From contig CAMNFQ010000005.1 of the NCBI GenBank assembly GCA_946537295.1, positions 1-49,015 of the forward strand: DNA of 49,015 bases. Reading direction: 5' to 3'. The notes under the pieces are model-generated. The model saw only the letters and a program-made list of their open reading frames with translations, searched no databases and had not been told where the DNA came from. This stretch comes from an uncultured Bacillota bacterium. GTDB taxonomy: Bacteria > Bacillota_I > Bacilli_A > Erysipelotrichales > Erysipelotrichaceae. Positions within the stretch are counted from its first letter, which is position 1. Every line of letters begins with the position of its first letter. The translations under genes were made by a program, and so were the position numbers. Of this stretch, positions 8,040-17,442 are shown one piece after another.

Positions 8040-9731
8040 ATGTTTGTAGATATTAGTGGTTTCAATATAAAAAAACTGGGTAATTTCTATTCAAAATCAA
8101 AGACAGTTTTTAGAGTATATGCTCCTGAATATGATGAACTATATCTTAATCTGGGAACTCATCAGTTTAAGATGCACAGAAAAGGCAAGTGTTTTGAAAT
8201 AGCACTTTCAGGTGATCTGGAACTGTATCGCTATAATTATTCAAACAACAAAGGAGTCAGTTTTACTGATCCTTTTGCGTATCTTTGTGATGATAATTTC
8301 TCATATATCCTGGATAAGAATAAGTTCAACAAAGAAGTGATCCAGGTAGATAGGCCAAGCATTCCTGCGGTAGTTTATGAATGTTCTGTCAGAGATTTTT
8401 CTCATAATGACAGCTACCCGGGAAAATATAAAGGAAAGTTTTTAGCTTTTTGTGAAACAGGCTTAAAGGAAGATGATTATTATGTGCTGGGAGTAGATTA
8501 TCTTAAGAATCTTGGCATAACTCATGTTCAGCTGATGCCTGTTTTTGATTTTGATAATGATCACAGTGATTACAACTGGGGCTATAATCCAGTAGCTTAT
8601 AACTATGTCAAGAAGGACTATGTCTATGATCAGTCTGATGCCTATGCCTATATAAATGAACTTCGTAAGAGTGTTAATTTCCTGCATTCAAATGGCATCA
8701 GGGTCATACTGGATGTTGTTTTCAATCATGTCTATAATGTCAGAAAAAATAATCTGGGCAAGATGCTCAAGGGAAGACTATACAGATATCGTAATGACGG
8801 ATCATTAGCAGAAGGAACGATGTGCGGCAATGAAGTAAGAAGTGAAGACCGCTTTGTCAGAGCCTATATCGTTGAGATGGTCCAGCGCTATGTTGAACTG
8901 TTTGATATCGATGGAATAAGAATGGACCTGATGGGTATTACTGATTATCAGACAGTTAATCTGATTCATGATACTTTAAGAAAAATAAAAAGTGATTTCT
9001 ATATTTCTGGGGAAGGCTGGAATATGGGTGATGTCTTGCCAGAAGAAGAAAGAGCTTCGATCAATAACGCCTATAAGATGCCTGATGTGTTGATGTTCAA
9101 TGATCGATTCAGGGAAACGATCATCAGTTATGTATCAGGCAATATGAACGTTAACGAAGATGTCAAACAGGTACTGATGGCAGAAAACTATCTGAATTTT
9201 TCACATAGCCTGAATTATATCGAATGCCATGATGGCTTTACGATGTTTGACAGAATGCAGAACTACATGTATGACGAAGATGAATGGGTGAGAAGAAGAA
9301 GGTGTACTCTGGGCCTGGCACTGGTAATGGTGGCCAGAGGTACTCCGTTTATTCATGCCGGTCAGGAATTCTTAAGGACCAAATATGGAATTGAGAATTC
9401 CTATAATCGTGGAGATGATATCAATCAATTTGATTGGAATCTTAGAGTATACAATAATACCATCTGCGATTATTTCAAGGATCTGATTGCGATCAGAAAA
9501 GAAAATCCGGATTTTGATGATCCTGATGCGGAAACAAGTGTATCAAATTACTATGAATGTCTGATCTACAGAGTTGGTTCTTTGATCATTTTCATCAATC
9601 CAACGGAGAATGAACACATCTATGATGATGGTGAAACTTATCTGGTCTTGCATGATGGTGAAACAAAACTTAATCAGAGAAGAGGGGTTATTTCAATTTC
9701 TTCATATTCTCTGGTGATATGCAAACTTTAA
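8040..9731 (+). CDS. GH13 debranching enzyme, type I pullulanase-like
   Basis: Predicted to hydrolyse alpha-1,6 branch points of glycogen-type glucans. The 563 aa begin with a CBM48-like N-terminal domain (about 1-95). The GH13 barrel then has YNWGYNP (the pullulanase signature with Asn for the usual Asp), VVFNHVYN, GIRMDLMG (nucleophile Asp), ISGEGWNMG (acid Glu) and ECHDGFTMFD. A short beta domain ends the protein. It is shorter than secreted pullulanases and has no signal peptide, so it probably acts in the cytosol on stored glycogen. An AGGT-type site precedes ATG 8040. The gap to glgC holds a second promoter. Confidence 0.88.
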   Translation: MFVDISGFNIKKLGNFYSKSKTVFRVYAPEYDELYLNLGTHQFKMHRKGKCFEIALSGDLELYRYNYSNNKGVSFTDPFAYLCDDNFSYILDKNKFNKEVIQVDRPSIPAVVYECSVRDFSHNDSYPGKYKGKFLAFCETGLKEDDYYVLGVDYLKNLGITHVQLMPVFDFDNDHSDYNWGYNPVAYNYVKKDYVYDQSDAYAYINELRKSVNFLHSNGIRVILDVVFNHVYNVRKNNLGKMLKGRLYRYRNDGSLAEGTMCGNEVRSEDRFVRAYIVEMVQRYVELFDIDGIRMDLMGITDYQTVNLIHDTLRKIKSDFYISGEGWNMGDVLPEEERASINNAYKMPDVLMFNDRFRETIISYVSGNMNVNEDVKQVLMAENYLNFSHSLNYIECHDGFTMFDRMQNYMYDEDEWVRRRRCTLGLALVMVARGTPFIHAGQEFLRTKYGIENSYNRGDDINQFDWNLRVYNNTICDYFKDLIAIRKENPDFDDPDAETSVSNYYECLIYRVGSLIIFINPTENEHIYDDGETYLVLHDGETKLNQRRGVISISSYSLVICKL

Positions 9732-9736
9732 TGATG

Positions 9737-9742
9737 TATAAT
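9737..9742 (+). promoter_or_regulatory. -10 element of an internal glgC promoter, with leader
   Basis: TATAAT lies 29 nt before ATG 9772, with an AAGGGG ribosome site at 9755-9760. Unlike the leaderless units, this one leaves a short conventional leader, which allows glgCDAB to be expressed apart from the debrancher. Confidence 0.6.
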
Positions 9743-9771
9743 TAGATTAGTATCAAGGGGTATTAATTATC

Positions 9772-10926
9772 ATGAAAAAGAATAATATGGTAGCAATGAT
9801 ACTTGCAGGTGGAAGAGGATCTAGGCTTTTTGATTTGACCAAGAAAGTCGCAAAGCCTGCGGTTCACTTTGGCGGCAAGTATCGTATTATCGATTTTGCA
9901 TTGTCTAACTGTGCAAATTCACACATTTCGACAGTAGGAGTTCTTGTTCAGTATGAATCTATCCTTTTGAGTTCATACTCAGCCAGAAGTTCTACCTGGG
10001 GTCTTGATTCTAACGGCGGTGGTGTCTATGTATTGTCACCTCGTGAAAAGGATGAGACCGGTTTAGGACTTTATAATGGTACAGCTGATGCGATCTATCA
10101 GAACCTTGACTTCCTTGATCAGGAAGATGCTGACTATGTTCTGATCCTTTCTGGTGACCATATCTACAAGATGGACTATGAAAAGATGCTCAAGGCTCAT
10201 ATCGAAGCTAATGCTGAAGCAACCATTGCTGTTATTGAAGTTCCTAAGAAGGAAGCCAGCCGTTTCGGTATCATGAATACTGATAAGAACGACAGGATCA
10301 TTGAATTTGAAGAAAAACCTAAAGAGCCAAAATCTAATCTGGCTTCCATGGGTGTCTATATCTTTTCATATAAGACACTAAGAAAATATCTGAAAGAAGA
10401 TGCCAAGAATACTGATTCTGCCCATGATTTCGGTAAGAATCTGATTCCTGCTTATATCAGAGATAATCTTAAGCTTCAGGCTTACCGTTTCAAAGGCTAT
10501 TGGAAGGATGTAGGAACAATCGATTCCTTATGGGAAGCAAATATGGATCTGCTCAAGAGCAATTCCGGACTCGATCTATTCGATCCTGAATGGAAGATCT
10601 ATACTGATGATGCTTCTGCTACACCACAATGTATCGGTTCTAAAGCTAAGATCGATTCTGCTTTCATTACACAGGGTGCGATCGTTAATGGTGAAGTTAA
10701 ACAATCTGTTATTTTCTCAGGAGCAGAGATTCAGGAAACTGCCAAAGTTACTGATTCAGTTATCATGAATAATGTTGTAGTTGGTAAGGGCGCCAAACTG
10801 ACAAGATGTCTGGTAGCTGATGATGTTAAGATACCTGACGGAATGGTTTTAGGAAAGAAGAACTCTTCAGATATCTTACTTGTATCAAAAGCCCTATTAG
10901 CAAAGGCAGGTGAATCTCATGAGTAA
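9772..10926 (+). CDS. glgC: Glucose-1-phosphate adenylyltransferase, catalytic subunit
   Basis: Makes ADP-glucose from ATP and glucose-1-phosphate, the committed step of glycogen synthesis. It is 384 aa. The nucleotide-binding loop is [23 protein letters not shown]. The substrate region has [14 protein letters not shown] and GYWKDVGTI. The C-terminal third is a left-handed beta-helix with hexad-like repeats ([26 protein letters not shown]). Its end overlaps the start of glgD by 8 nt, consistent with the GlgC/GlgD heteromeric enzyme of Firmicutes. Confidence 0.97.
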   Translation: MKKNNMVAMILAGGRGSRLFDLTKKVAKPAVHFGGKYRIIDFALSNCANSHISTVGVLVQYESILLSSYSARSSTWGLDSNGGGVYVLSPREKDETGLGLYNGTADAIYQNLDFLDQEDADYVLILSGDHIYKMDYEKMLKAHIEANAEATIAVIEVPKKEASRFGIMNTDKNDRIIEFEEKPKEPKSNLASMGVYIFSYKTLRKYLKEDAKNTDSAHDFGKNLIPAYIRDNLKLQAYRFKGYWKDVGTIDSLWEANMDLLKSNSGLDLFDPEWKIYTDDASATPQCIGSKAKIDSAFITQGAIVNGEVKQSVIFSGAEIQETAKVTDSVIMNNVVVGKGAKLTRCLVADDVKIPDGMVLGKKNSSDILLVSKALLAKAGESHE

Positions 10927-12034
10927 AGTCTTAGGTATTCTTAATTTTGAACCTTCTTATGTTCATGTAAGAGGATTGGAAGAATTCCGTCCTATTTCCG
11001 CAACATCGATTCTGGGAAGATATCGTGTAATCGACTTCATGCTATCAAATTTCACCAATTCCGGTGTTGAAGCTATTAAGGTATTTATCAAGAACAGACC
11101 TCGTTCAACAGTTGAACATATTACACATACCAGCTATAATCTGAACTCCAAGAGAGGTAAGATCCAGCTGTTACATGGTGATGTAGATTACAGCAATAAC
11201 GAGATCTTCAATGTTGATGTTCAGGCATTCAAGACTTATATGCAGTTTATTGATGTTGAGAATCCGTCATATGTCATAATTGCACCTTCTCATTTCATCT
11301 TCAAACAGGATTTCTCTGAACTGCTGGATTATCATTGCAAATCAAAGAATGATATCACTGTTCTTTATCAGAATGCCAAGAACACTGATAAGGAATATCT
11401 GATGGGTGATCTTTTATCAATTGATGATAATAAACGTATCACAGCATTCCACAAGAACCGTGGAAAATACAAGAGTGGCAATGTTTCGCTTGAAACCTAT
11501 GTTATGTCTACTTTGACTTTCAAACAGCTGGTCGAAGAAGCTACAATGACTTCAAGCCTGTATTCACTTTCTGATATCGTTTCAGATTGTGCCAGAGCTA
11601 TGAAGATCGGCGCATATCAGCACCGTGGTTTCTGTGCTTGTATCTCTACACTCAATGCTTACTATGAAGCCAACATGCAGATCAAGAAGGAAAAGGAACT
11701 TCTTAATCTGATCAATGATGATTGGCCAATCTATACAATGACTAATGACTCATGTCCAACTTTATACAAGAGTGGTGCCAAGGTATCAGGATCTATCATC
11801 GCTAACGGATGTCAGATCGAAGGTACTGTCATCAATTCTGTCATTGGCCGTAATGTCATTATCAAAGAAGGCGCTGTCGTCAAGGATTCAGTTATTCTCC
11901 CTGATACCTTTATCGATAAGAACGTAAAGCTGGATTATGCGGTTGTCGACAGACTTTCGATCATTACTCATATCAAGGATCTTAAAGGAACAAGAGAAGA
12001 ACCTATCTATATCAAGCGAGGAGATCGTATCTGA
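10919..12034 (+). CDS. glgD: Glucose-1-phosphate adenylyltransferase, regulatory-type subunit GlgD
   Basis: Paralogue of GlgC that in Firmicutes pairs with GlgC and raises its activity. It keeps the fold ([21 protein letters not shown]; beta-helix with [21 protein letters not shown]). It lacks the GGxGxRL nucleotide loop and the GDH catalytic motif, having PSHFIFK there instead. ATG 10919 is preferred over an in-frame GTG at 10910 because AGGCAGG lies 8 nt upstream. It overlaps glgC at the start and glgA by one base at the end, which indicates translational coupling. Confidence 0.94.
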   Translation: MSKVLGILNFEPSYVHVRGLEEFRPISATSILGRYRVIDFMLSNFTNSGVEAIKVFIKNRPRSTVEHITHTSYNLNSKRGKIQLLHGDVDYSNNEIFNVDVQAFKTYMQFIDVENPSYVIIAPSHFIFKQDFSELLDYHCKSKNDITVLYQNAKNTDKEYLMGDLLSIDDNKRITAFHKNRGKYKSGNVSLETYVMSTLTFKQLVEEATMTSSLYSLSDIVSDCARAMKIGAYQHRGFCACISTLNAYYEANMQIKKEKELLNLINDDWPIYTMTNDSCPTLYKSGAKVSGSIIANGCQIEGTVINSVIGRNVIIKEGAVVKDSVILPDTFIDKNVKLDYAVVDRLSIITHIKDLKGTREEPIYIKRGDRI

Positions 12035-13476
12035 TGACAAAAGTACTGTTTGTTTCTTTTGAATCGCTGCCGTTTGTCAAGACAGGCGGTTTGGCAGATG
12101 TTGTATATGCATTACCCAAAGCTTTAGATAAGAAAGAATTTGACGTCAGAGTAGTAATGCCGATGTATAAGACTGTCAAAGAAAAATACTATGAAGGTAT
12201 GACGTTCAAGGATCATATCTATGTTCATAGTGGATTCATTAAAGAGGAAGCAGACATCTACTCATATATAAATGAAGGAGTTGAATATCTCTTTATTGAT
12301 AACGATACCTTCTTTAATCGGGATGGCGTCTATGGCTATTCAGATGACGCCGCCAGATTTTCTTTCTATAATGTGGCAGTAATTGAGATGATGTTGAAGA
12401 TGGAATATTATCCTGATATCTGTCACGAACACGATTATCATACCGCTGTCTTACCAGCCTTATGTAAACTGAAATACAATGCGATCGAAAAGATCAGAAA
12501 TATCAAACATATCCTGACTATTCATAATCTGGCATATCAGGGTGAATATGACAAGAGTGTGCTGTTTGATTATCTGAATTTTGATTATCAGTACTATGAA
12601 AATGGTGATCTGAGATTTAATGATTACTGTAATTTCATGAAGATCGGTATTGTATTTGCGGACTTTGTCACAACTGTCTCAAAGACCTACGCTAAGGAAA
12701 TACAGACGCCGGAATACGGTTGTAAACTTGATGTGATATTACGCTATCGCAACAAGGATCTCTATGGCATTGTGAATGGTATCGATACCGAATCATTCAA
12801 TCCGGCAACAGATGAAAATATTCATCATAAATATTCATTACGCAATTACATAACCGGTAAACGTGAAAACAAGCGTTCTTTACAATATCGTCTGGGCTTA
12901 GAAGATAAACCGGATACAATGCTGGTAGGTATGGTCTCAAGACTTACTTTCCAGAAGGGCGCTGATATCTTCTTAGGTGCGATCCAGGAGATCCTGCGTC
13001 GTGATATTCAGGTTGCGGTATTAGGAACCGGTGAGTCCAAACATGAATACTCATTCAAGATGCTGGAAAATGAAAACAAGAACCGTTTTGTCTATTATTG
13101 CGGTTATGATGAAGCACTTGCACACAGTATGTATGCCGGACTGGATATGCTGATGATGCCATCTTTATTTGAACCTTGTGGTATCTCACAACTGATCGCA
13201 ATGCGTTATGGAACCTTGCCTTTAGTAAGAGAAACAGGTGGTTTAAGAGATACAGTTGAACCATTAAATGAATATACCAATACCGGAAGAGGATTCTCAT
13301 TTGGTCCATATACCACTCATGACTTCCTCAATGTATTCAATTATGCCTATACGCAATATTATGAATATCCAGAAAGATGGAAGATGCTGATCAAAAACGC
13401 CATGAAATATGATGTCTCTTTTGATAAATCAGCTAGAGAATATGAAGAATTATATAGAAAGGTTTTGAAAAAATGA
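12034..13476 (+). CDS. glgA: Glycogen synthase (GT5)
   Basis: Transfers glucose from ADP-glucose to the growing alpha-1,4-glucan. The 480 aa match bacterial GlgA. N-terminal KTGGLADVVYALP is the ADP-glucose binding signature. EHDYHTAVLPALCK and MVSRLTFQKGADI follow. The C-terminal PSLFEPCGISQLIAMRYGTLPLVRETGGLRDTV holds the conserved Glu and Thr-Gly-Gly loop. It is coupled to glgD and glgB by overlaps (stop/start TGATG at 12032-12036; ATGA at 13473-13476). Confidence 0.97.
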   Translation: MTKVLFVSFESLPFVKTGGLADVVYALPKALDKKEFDVRVVMPMYKTVKEKYYEGMTFKDHIYVHSGFIKEEADIYSYINEGVEYLFIDNDTFFNRDGVYGYSDDAARFSFYNVAVIEMMLKMEYYPDICHEHDYHTAVLPALCKLKYNAIEKIRNIKHILTIHNLAYQGEYDKSVLFDYLNFDYQYYENGDLRFNDYCNFMKIGIVFADFVTTVSKTYAKEIQTPEYGCKLDVILRYRNKDLYGIVNGIDTESFNPATDENIHHKYSLRNYITGKRENKRSLQYRLGLEDKPDTMLVGMVSRLTFQKGADIFLGAIQEILRRDIQVAVLGTGESKHEYSFKMLENENKNRFVYYCGYDEALAHSMYAGLDMLMMPSLFEPCGISQLIAMRYGTLPLVRETGGLRDTVEPLNEYTNTGRGFSFGPYTTHDFLNVFNYAYTQYYEYPERWKMLIKNAMKYDVSFDKSAREYEELYRKVLKK

Positions 13477-15335
13477 ATCTGGATTATTTCTTTTCCGGAC
13501 TTGATACACAAGCTTATAAATACATGGGTTGTCATAAACGCGACAATGGCGTTGAGTTTTATGTGTGGGCACCTCATGCCAAAAAAGTTGAAGTCTTCAT
13601 GTCAAAAGATGATTTCAAGGTTTTCTATGAGCTGAAAAAGACTGATTATCGTGGTATCTGGCATCTGTTTATCGATAATTGTGAATGCATCTATTCCTAT
13701 CGTTATCGCATAACCTGTGCCAACAATAATGTGGTCTATAAATCTGATCCATACGCTTTCTATTCAGAAAAAAGGCCAGCAAACGCATCAGTAATGTATG
13801 ATCTTTCACAGTATCATTTTACTGATGATGAATATATGGAAAAACGTAATTTTTCCTATAATAATCCACTTAATATCTACGAAGTTCATGTGAATGGTTT
13901 TAAACATGAAGGTGAACTCACAACATATCAGGAATTAAAAAAGGAACTGATCCCTTATGTCAAGAATATGGGCTATACTCATATCGAGATGATGCCGATA
14001 GGTGAATATCCTTTTGATGGTTCATGGGGCTATCAGGCTACTGGTTTCCTTTCTGCTACCAGCAGATATGGAACACCATGGGATCTGATGGATTTCGTCA
14101 ATGAATGTCATCTTAACGGAATAGGGGTAATCCTTGATGTTGCCTATGTTCATTTCGCAACAGATGGCTATGGCTTAGTTTCGTTTGATGGCCAGCCATG
14201 TTATGAATACTCTGATCCGCGCATTGCCAGATCACAATGGGGATCATATCAGTTTGATATGGGCTCAGGTCCAGTCATCTCATATCTGATGTCAGCTGCC
14301 AATATCTTTATCAGCGAGTATCATTTTGATGGTTTAAGAATGGATGCTGTCTCAAATATCATCTTCTATGATGGCAATAAGAACATCGGTGAAAACAAAG
14401 CAGGCCTTTCCTTCATCAAGCGTTTTAACTATTCAATCAAGAAGGAACATCCGGATGTCATGCTGATCGCTGAAGATTCTACTGATTATCCTCATGTCAC
14501 CGTACCAACTGAATATGATGGCCTGGGATTTGATTATAAGTGGGATCTGGGATGGATGAACGACACCCTGAAATACTATGAAATGGATCCGGAGTATCGT
14601 CAGTATCATCATAATATGCTGACATTCTCAATGGCCTATTTCTATTCCGAGAAGTTTATTTTACCTTTCTCACATGATGAAGTAGTTCATTCCAAGAAGA
14701 CGATCGTTGATAAAATGTGGGGTGATTATGATACCCAGTTTGCTCAATGTCGTAATCTCTTCCTGTACATGTTTACTCATCCGGGAAAGAAACTGAACTT
14801 CTTGGGTAATGATATGGCAATGTATCGTGAATTTGATGAGACGAGGGGTCTTGACTGGGATATTCTGAAATATCCGATGCATGATTCATTCAATCGTTAT
14901 TTCCATGATCTTTGTAATATCTACAAGACTTATAAAGTCTTTTATTCCTACGATTACGATCCTAATTCATTCCGTTGGATCGATGCCGATAACTATAAGC
15001 AGTCTATCTATATCTATACAAGATATGAAGAAGACTACTGCTTCCTGATTGTTTTAAATATGAAACCTATTTCATATACTGATTTCAGGATCGGTGTACC
15101 ATATCGTGGAGTATATACTGAAGTTATCAATTCGGAAAAAGATATCTATTCCGGCTGTAACATGTGTAACTTCAAACCGGTAAGATCAAAGAAAATAAAA
15201 GCACATGGTCTGCCAAACTCGATCGCAATCGATCTGGCACCATATGCAGGAGTAATGTTCTCAGTTAAAGCTAAGAATAAGATTCCGGTATTTGAAGAAC
15301 CGGTCAAAGAAAAGAAGAAGCAAAGTAACGCCTAG
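13473..15335 (+). CDS. glgB: 1,4-alpha-glucan branching enzyme (GH13)
   Basis: Creates alpha-1,6 branches in glycogen. It is 620 aa: an N-terminal CBM48 (about 20-110), then a GH13 barrel with YEVHVNGFKHEG, SWGYQATGFLSATSRYGTP, VAYVHFATDGYGL, GLRMDAVSNIIFYDG (nucleophile Asp), LIAEDSTDYP (acid Glu) and LPFSHDEVVHSKKT, then a C-terminal beta domain and a short Lys-rich tail. It is the last gene of the glycogen operon. Its TAG stop shares CTAG (15332-15335) with the opposing alkD-like stop. The apparent terminator lies 42 nt farther on, inside that gene. Confidence 0.96.
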   Translation: MNLDYFFSGLDTQAYKYMGCHKRDNGVEFYVWAPHAKKVEVFMSKDDFKVFYELKKTDYRGIWHLFIDNCECIYSYRYRITCANNNVVYKSDPYAFYSEKRPANASVMYDLSQYHFTDDEYMEKRNFSYNNPLNIYEVHVNGFKHEGELTTYQELKKELIPYVKNMGYTHIEMMPIGEYPFDGSWGYQATGFLSATSRYGTPWDLMDFVNECHLNGIGVILDVAYVHFATDGYGLVSFDGQPCYEYSDPRIARSQWGSYQFDMGSGPVISYLMSAANIFISEYHFDGLRMDAVSNIIFYDGNKNIGENKAGLSFIKRFNYSIKKEHPDVMLIAEDSTDYPHVTVPTEYDGLGFDYKWDLGWMNDTLKYYEMDPEYRQYHHNMLTFSMAYFYSEKFILPFSHDEVVHSKKTIVDKMWGDYDTQFAQCRNLFLYMFTHPGKKLNFLGNDMAMYREFDETRGLDWDILKYPMHDSFNRYFHDLCNIYKTYKVFYSYDYDPNSFRWIDADNYKQSIYIYTRYEEDYCFLIVLNMKPISYTDFRIGVPYRGVYTEVINSEKDIYSGCNMCNFKPVRSKKIKAHGLPNSIAIDLAPYAGVMFSVKAKNKIPVFEEPVKEKKKQSNA

Positions 15336-16000
15336 AACGATTTTATCCTTTCTTTTTCGTTCTTGGCAACTCTATGGGAATCCAGAGTTTTCTGGATTCC
15401 TTTTTTTAAGACAAATTCATCAATTTTGTTATTACTGATAAAGTCAAAAGTCTGATCAAAATAGTTGATAAACAGATAAGAAAGAAGCCAGGCTCCAGCC
15501 ATCTTTGAATAATAACCGTTGTATTTTTCTTTTCTGATTATTTCAAATAGATCTGATAAATATTTTTCATCCATATAGTAGTCAAGAAGGACCACCAGTC
15601 CAAATCTCTGATAGTATTCCTTATTGCTATTAAGATACTTTCTGACCTGTTTATAATAGATATCTTTATGCTTTTTGATGTCTTTTAAGGATGAAACAAA
15701 ACTGTCACATATTCCCCAGTTATCGATTAGTGGCAGAAAACTGTCGATCATTTTGACTTTTTCCTCAAAGGAACATTTTAAAGCTCCAATATACATTCCG
15801 TGTAAAAGAACTTCTTCATAGTATTTGTCTTTGAAGACAGGCGCTTTTTCCTGTTTCAGGAGTTCCTTACAATAGTTTCTGAGTTCAGGTAGTCTTACAC
15901 CAATCATTGGATAGGACGTCTCTCCTATAATCCTGGCATTAAAATCACGATATTTTATATCCTGCATTGCATAAAGATGCTGGTGTATTTTGCTTATCAT
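15332..16000 (-). CDS. AlkD-like DNA alkylation repair protein
   Basis: Predicted HEAT-repeat DNA glycosylase of the AlkD family, which removes cationic N3- or N7-alkylpurines without base flipping. The 222 aa are all helical in character. They include the family signature IDNWGICDSF (Trp and Asp of the catalytic cleft) and a second conserved Trp in GAWLLSYL. ATG 16000 is supported by TATAAT six bases upstream. The gene converges on glgB with a 4-nt overlap, and a strong plus-strand terminator occupies its codons near the 3' end (KKGIQKTLDSH). No damage-response operator is visible. Confidence 0.85.
   Translation of the reverse strand: MISKIHQHLYAMQDIKYRDFNARIIGETSYPMIGVRLPELRNYCKELLKQEKAPVFKDKYYEEVLLHGMYIGALKCSFEEKVKMIDSFLPLIDNWGICDSFVSSLKDIKKHKDIYYKQVRKYLNSNKEYYQRFGLVVLLDYYMDEKYLSDLFEIIRKEKYNGYYSKMAGAWLLSYLFINYFDQTFDFISNNKIDEFVLKKGIQKTLDSHRVAKNEKERIKSF
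15377..15407 (+). terminator. Glycogen-operon terminator embedded in the alkD-like coding sequence
   Basis: GGAATCCAGA (15377-15386) and TCTGGATTCC (15391-15400) form a perfect 10-bp stem with a GTTT loop, followed by seven Ts. It is 42 nt past the glgB stop and wholly inside the opposing gene. On the alkD strand no T-tract follows, so it should be directional. Confidence 0.88.
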
Positions 16001-16006
16001 AGCTTT

Positions 16007-16012
16007 ATTATA
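16007..16012 (-). promoter_or_regulatory. -10 element of the alkD-like gene (leaderless)
   Basis: TATAAT on the minus strand, 6 nt before ATG 16000. No ribosome site between them. Confidence 0.65.
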
Positions 16013-16017
16013 AATGT

Positions 16018-16023
16018 TAAAAT
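16018..16023 (+). promoter_or_regulatory. -10 element of the PPC / G3E GTPase operon (leaderless)
   Basis: TAAAAT, then 7 nt, then GTG 16031. It lies 5 bp from the divergent alkD -10, so the two promoters overlap. Confidence 0.5.
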
Positions 16024-16030
16024 AGGTATT

Positions 16031-16429
16031 GTGAAAGAGCTGTCAGTAAGATTAACAGAAGGTGCAGATCTTAAGCGTTCAATTGAAGAATTGTGCCTGA
16101 AAAATGGTGTTGATACAGCAGTGCTTGTCTCTTGTGTCGGTAGCCTGAGCAAAATTAAAATCAGGCTCGCTAAAGCTGTCGATTATCTTGAAGAAGAAAA
16201 TGATTATGAGATCATTTCGGTAAATGGTACGATCAGTAAGGGCAAAGCACATCTACATATTGCCGCATCAGATTCTGATGGAAAACTCATTGGAGGGCAT
16301 TTGTGTGAAGGCTGCATCATCAACACGACCTGTGAACTTGTGCTGATGGTTCTGGAAGAATATTCGTCATATAGAGAATATGACCAGAACACTGGATATA
16401 AAGAAATAGTTTTTAAGGAAATGAGGTAG
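16031..16429 (+). CDS. PPC-domain (DUF296) protein
   Basis: A single PPC/DUF296 domain, 132 aa if translation starts at GTG 16031. The family forms trimers and is found in plant AT-hook proteins and as stand-alone bacterial proteins. Seen here: the early RLTEGADL strand, VLVSCVGSLSKIKIRLA, and the metal-site region GKAHLHIAASDSDGKLIGGHL, whose three His fit the zinc site known for bacterial members. An upstream in-frame ATG at 15977 would read through the divergent promoter, so I prefer the GTG. It is 5 nt before a zinc-type G3E GTPase gene, which points to a metal-linked role. DNA binding is not shown by the sequence. Confidence 0.82.
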   Translation: MKELSVRLTEGADLKRSIEELCLKNGVDTAVLVSCVGSLSKIKIRLAKAVDYLEEENDYEIISVNGTISKGKAHLHIAASDSDGKLIGGHLCEGCIINTTCELVLMVLEEYSSYREYDQNTGYKEIVFKEMR

Positions 16430-16434
16430 ATTGT

Positions 16435-17442
16435 ATGATTAATGTTTATATTGTTTCAGGTTTTTTAGGAGCAGGAAAGACCACTTTTATTCAGAAACTG
16501 CTGAGTGAAAAGAAATTCGATAAGGTAATGCTTCTGGAAAATGAATTTGGAGAAGTTGGTGTCGATGGGGCTTTCTTTGACAAGTCATTAAATATCAAGG
16601 AAATCAATAACGGCTGTATCTGCTGTTCGCTGCAGGGTGATTTTGAAACAGCTCTGGAAGAGATTGAAGATATGGGTGTTTCTGATCTGATCATTGAACC
16701 TTCAGGTGTTGGTAAGCTTTCAGAAATAATCAATGTTGTAAAGGCTGATCCGGATTTCAGAATCGTTTCGCACATCTGTATCGTAGATGTCAAAACATGC
16801 AGAAAATATCATCTTAATTTCAAGGAATATTTCAACGATCAGGTTGCAGCTGCAAACGCTATTATCCTTTCTCATACCGATGTAGCTGATGAAGATACTA
16901 TCAACAAGGCTATCGATATCGTAAAGGAACTCAATTCTGATGCGCAAATCGTCACTAAACCAATCAGTGAGTATTCAATTGAAGAATTGCTTAATATAAT
17001 CGTTTCCGGTGGAGATATCCTTCCAGAATTTGAGGAAGAACATCATCATCACCATCACGAGTGTTGCGAAGGAGAGGAGTGTGAATGTCATCATGATCAT
17101 GAGCATCATCACGATGATGAAGATGAACATGAACATCATCACCATCACGATCATGATCACGACCACCATCATCACCACCATGATGATGAACTGTTCAAGA
17201 ATCAGATCCTTCGTCCAGCTCGCAAGTTCACAAAAGCAGAACTTGAAGATATTCTGAAGAAGATCCCGGAAGATATTATCAGAGTAAAAGGTTATGTACA
17301 TGGCGATAATGAAACGCTGTACTTCAATTATGTTCTGAATGAATATAATGTCTATTTTGGTGAGGCCAGAGATGAAGCTCTTGTTTCAGTAATTGGAACA
17401 GAAATAGACGAACACTATTTCGAGGAACTGTTCCATGACTAA
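16435..17442 (+). CDS. G3E-family GTPase (COG0523, CobW-like) with His-rich metal-binding insert
   Basis: Probable metallochaperone GTPase. The 335 aa start with Walker A GFLGAGKT (residues 9-16). The CxCC metal motif is at Cys61, Cys63 and Cys64, and ENEFGEVGVDG is the switch region. The usual NKxD guanine motif appears as SHTD. Residues about 203-252 are a dense His/Asp/Glu stretch with several Cys (ECCEGEECEC), encoded at 17041-17190. A CobW C-terminal domain follows. COG0523 members with His-rich loops are tied to zinc handling; nickel or cobalt cannot be excluded. It overlaps the second GTPase gene by 8 nt. No Zur-like operator was recognised. Confidence 0.92.
   Translation: MINVYIVSGFLGAGKTTFIQKLLSEKKFDKVMLLENEFGEVGVDGAFFDKSLNIKEINNGCICCSLQGDFETALEEIEDMGVSDLIIEPSGVGKLSEIINVVKADPDFRIVSHICIVDVKTCRKYHLNFKEYFNDQVAAANAIILSHTDVADEDTINKAIDIVKELNSDAQIVTKPISEYSIEELLNIIVSGGDILPEFEEEHHHHHHECCEGEECECHHDHEHHHDDEDEHEHHHHHDHDHDHHHHHHDDELFKNQILRPARKFTKAELEDILKKIPEDIIRVKGYVHGDNETLYFNYVLNEYNVYFGEARDEALVSVIGTEIDEHYFEELFHD

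Noticed and set aside
10910-10921. GTG 10910 as the glgD start
   Set aside because: ATG 10919 has AGGCAGG at the right distance, and the GTG offers no such site.
15273-15303. Minus-strand terminator for the alkD-like gene inside glgB
   Set aside because: CCGGT/ACCGG is only 5 bp with a 9-nt loop and no clean T-tract, so it is not listed as a feature.
17041-17190. Repeat array resembling a tandem repeat or CRISPR-like tract
   Set aside because: It is the in-frame His codon tract of the G3E GTPase; units are triplets without spacers.
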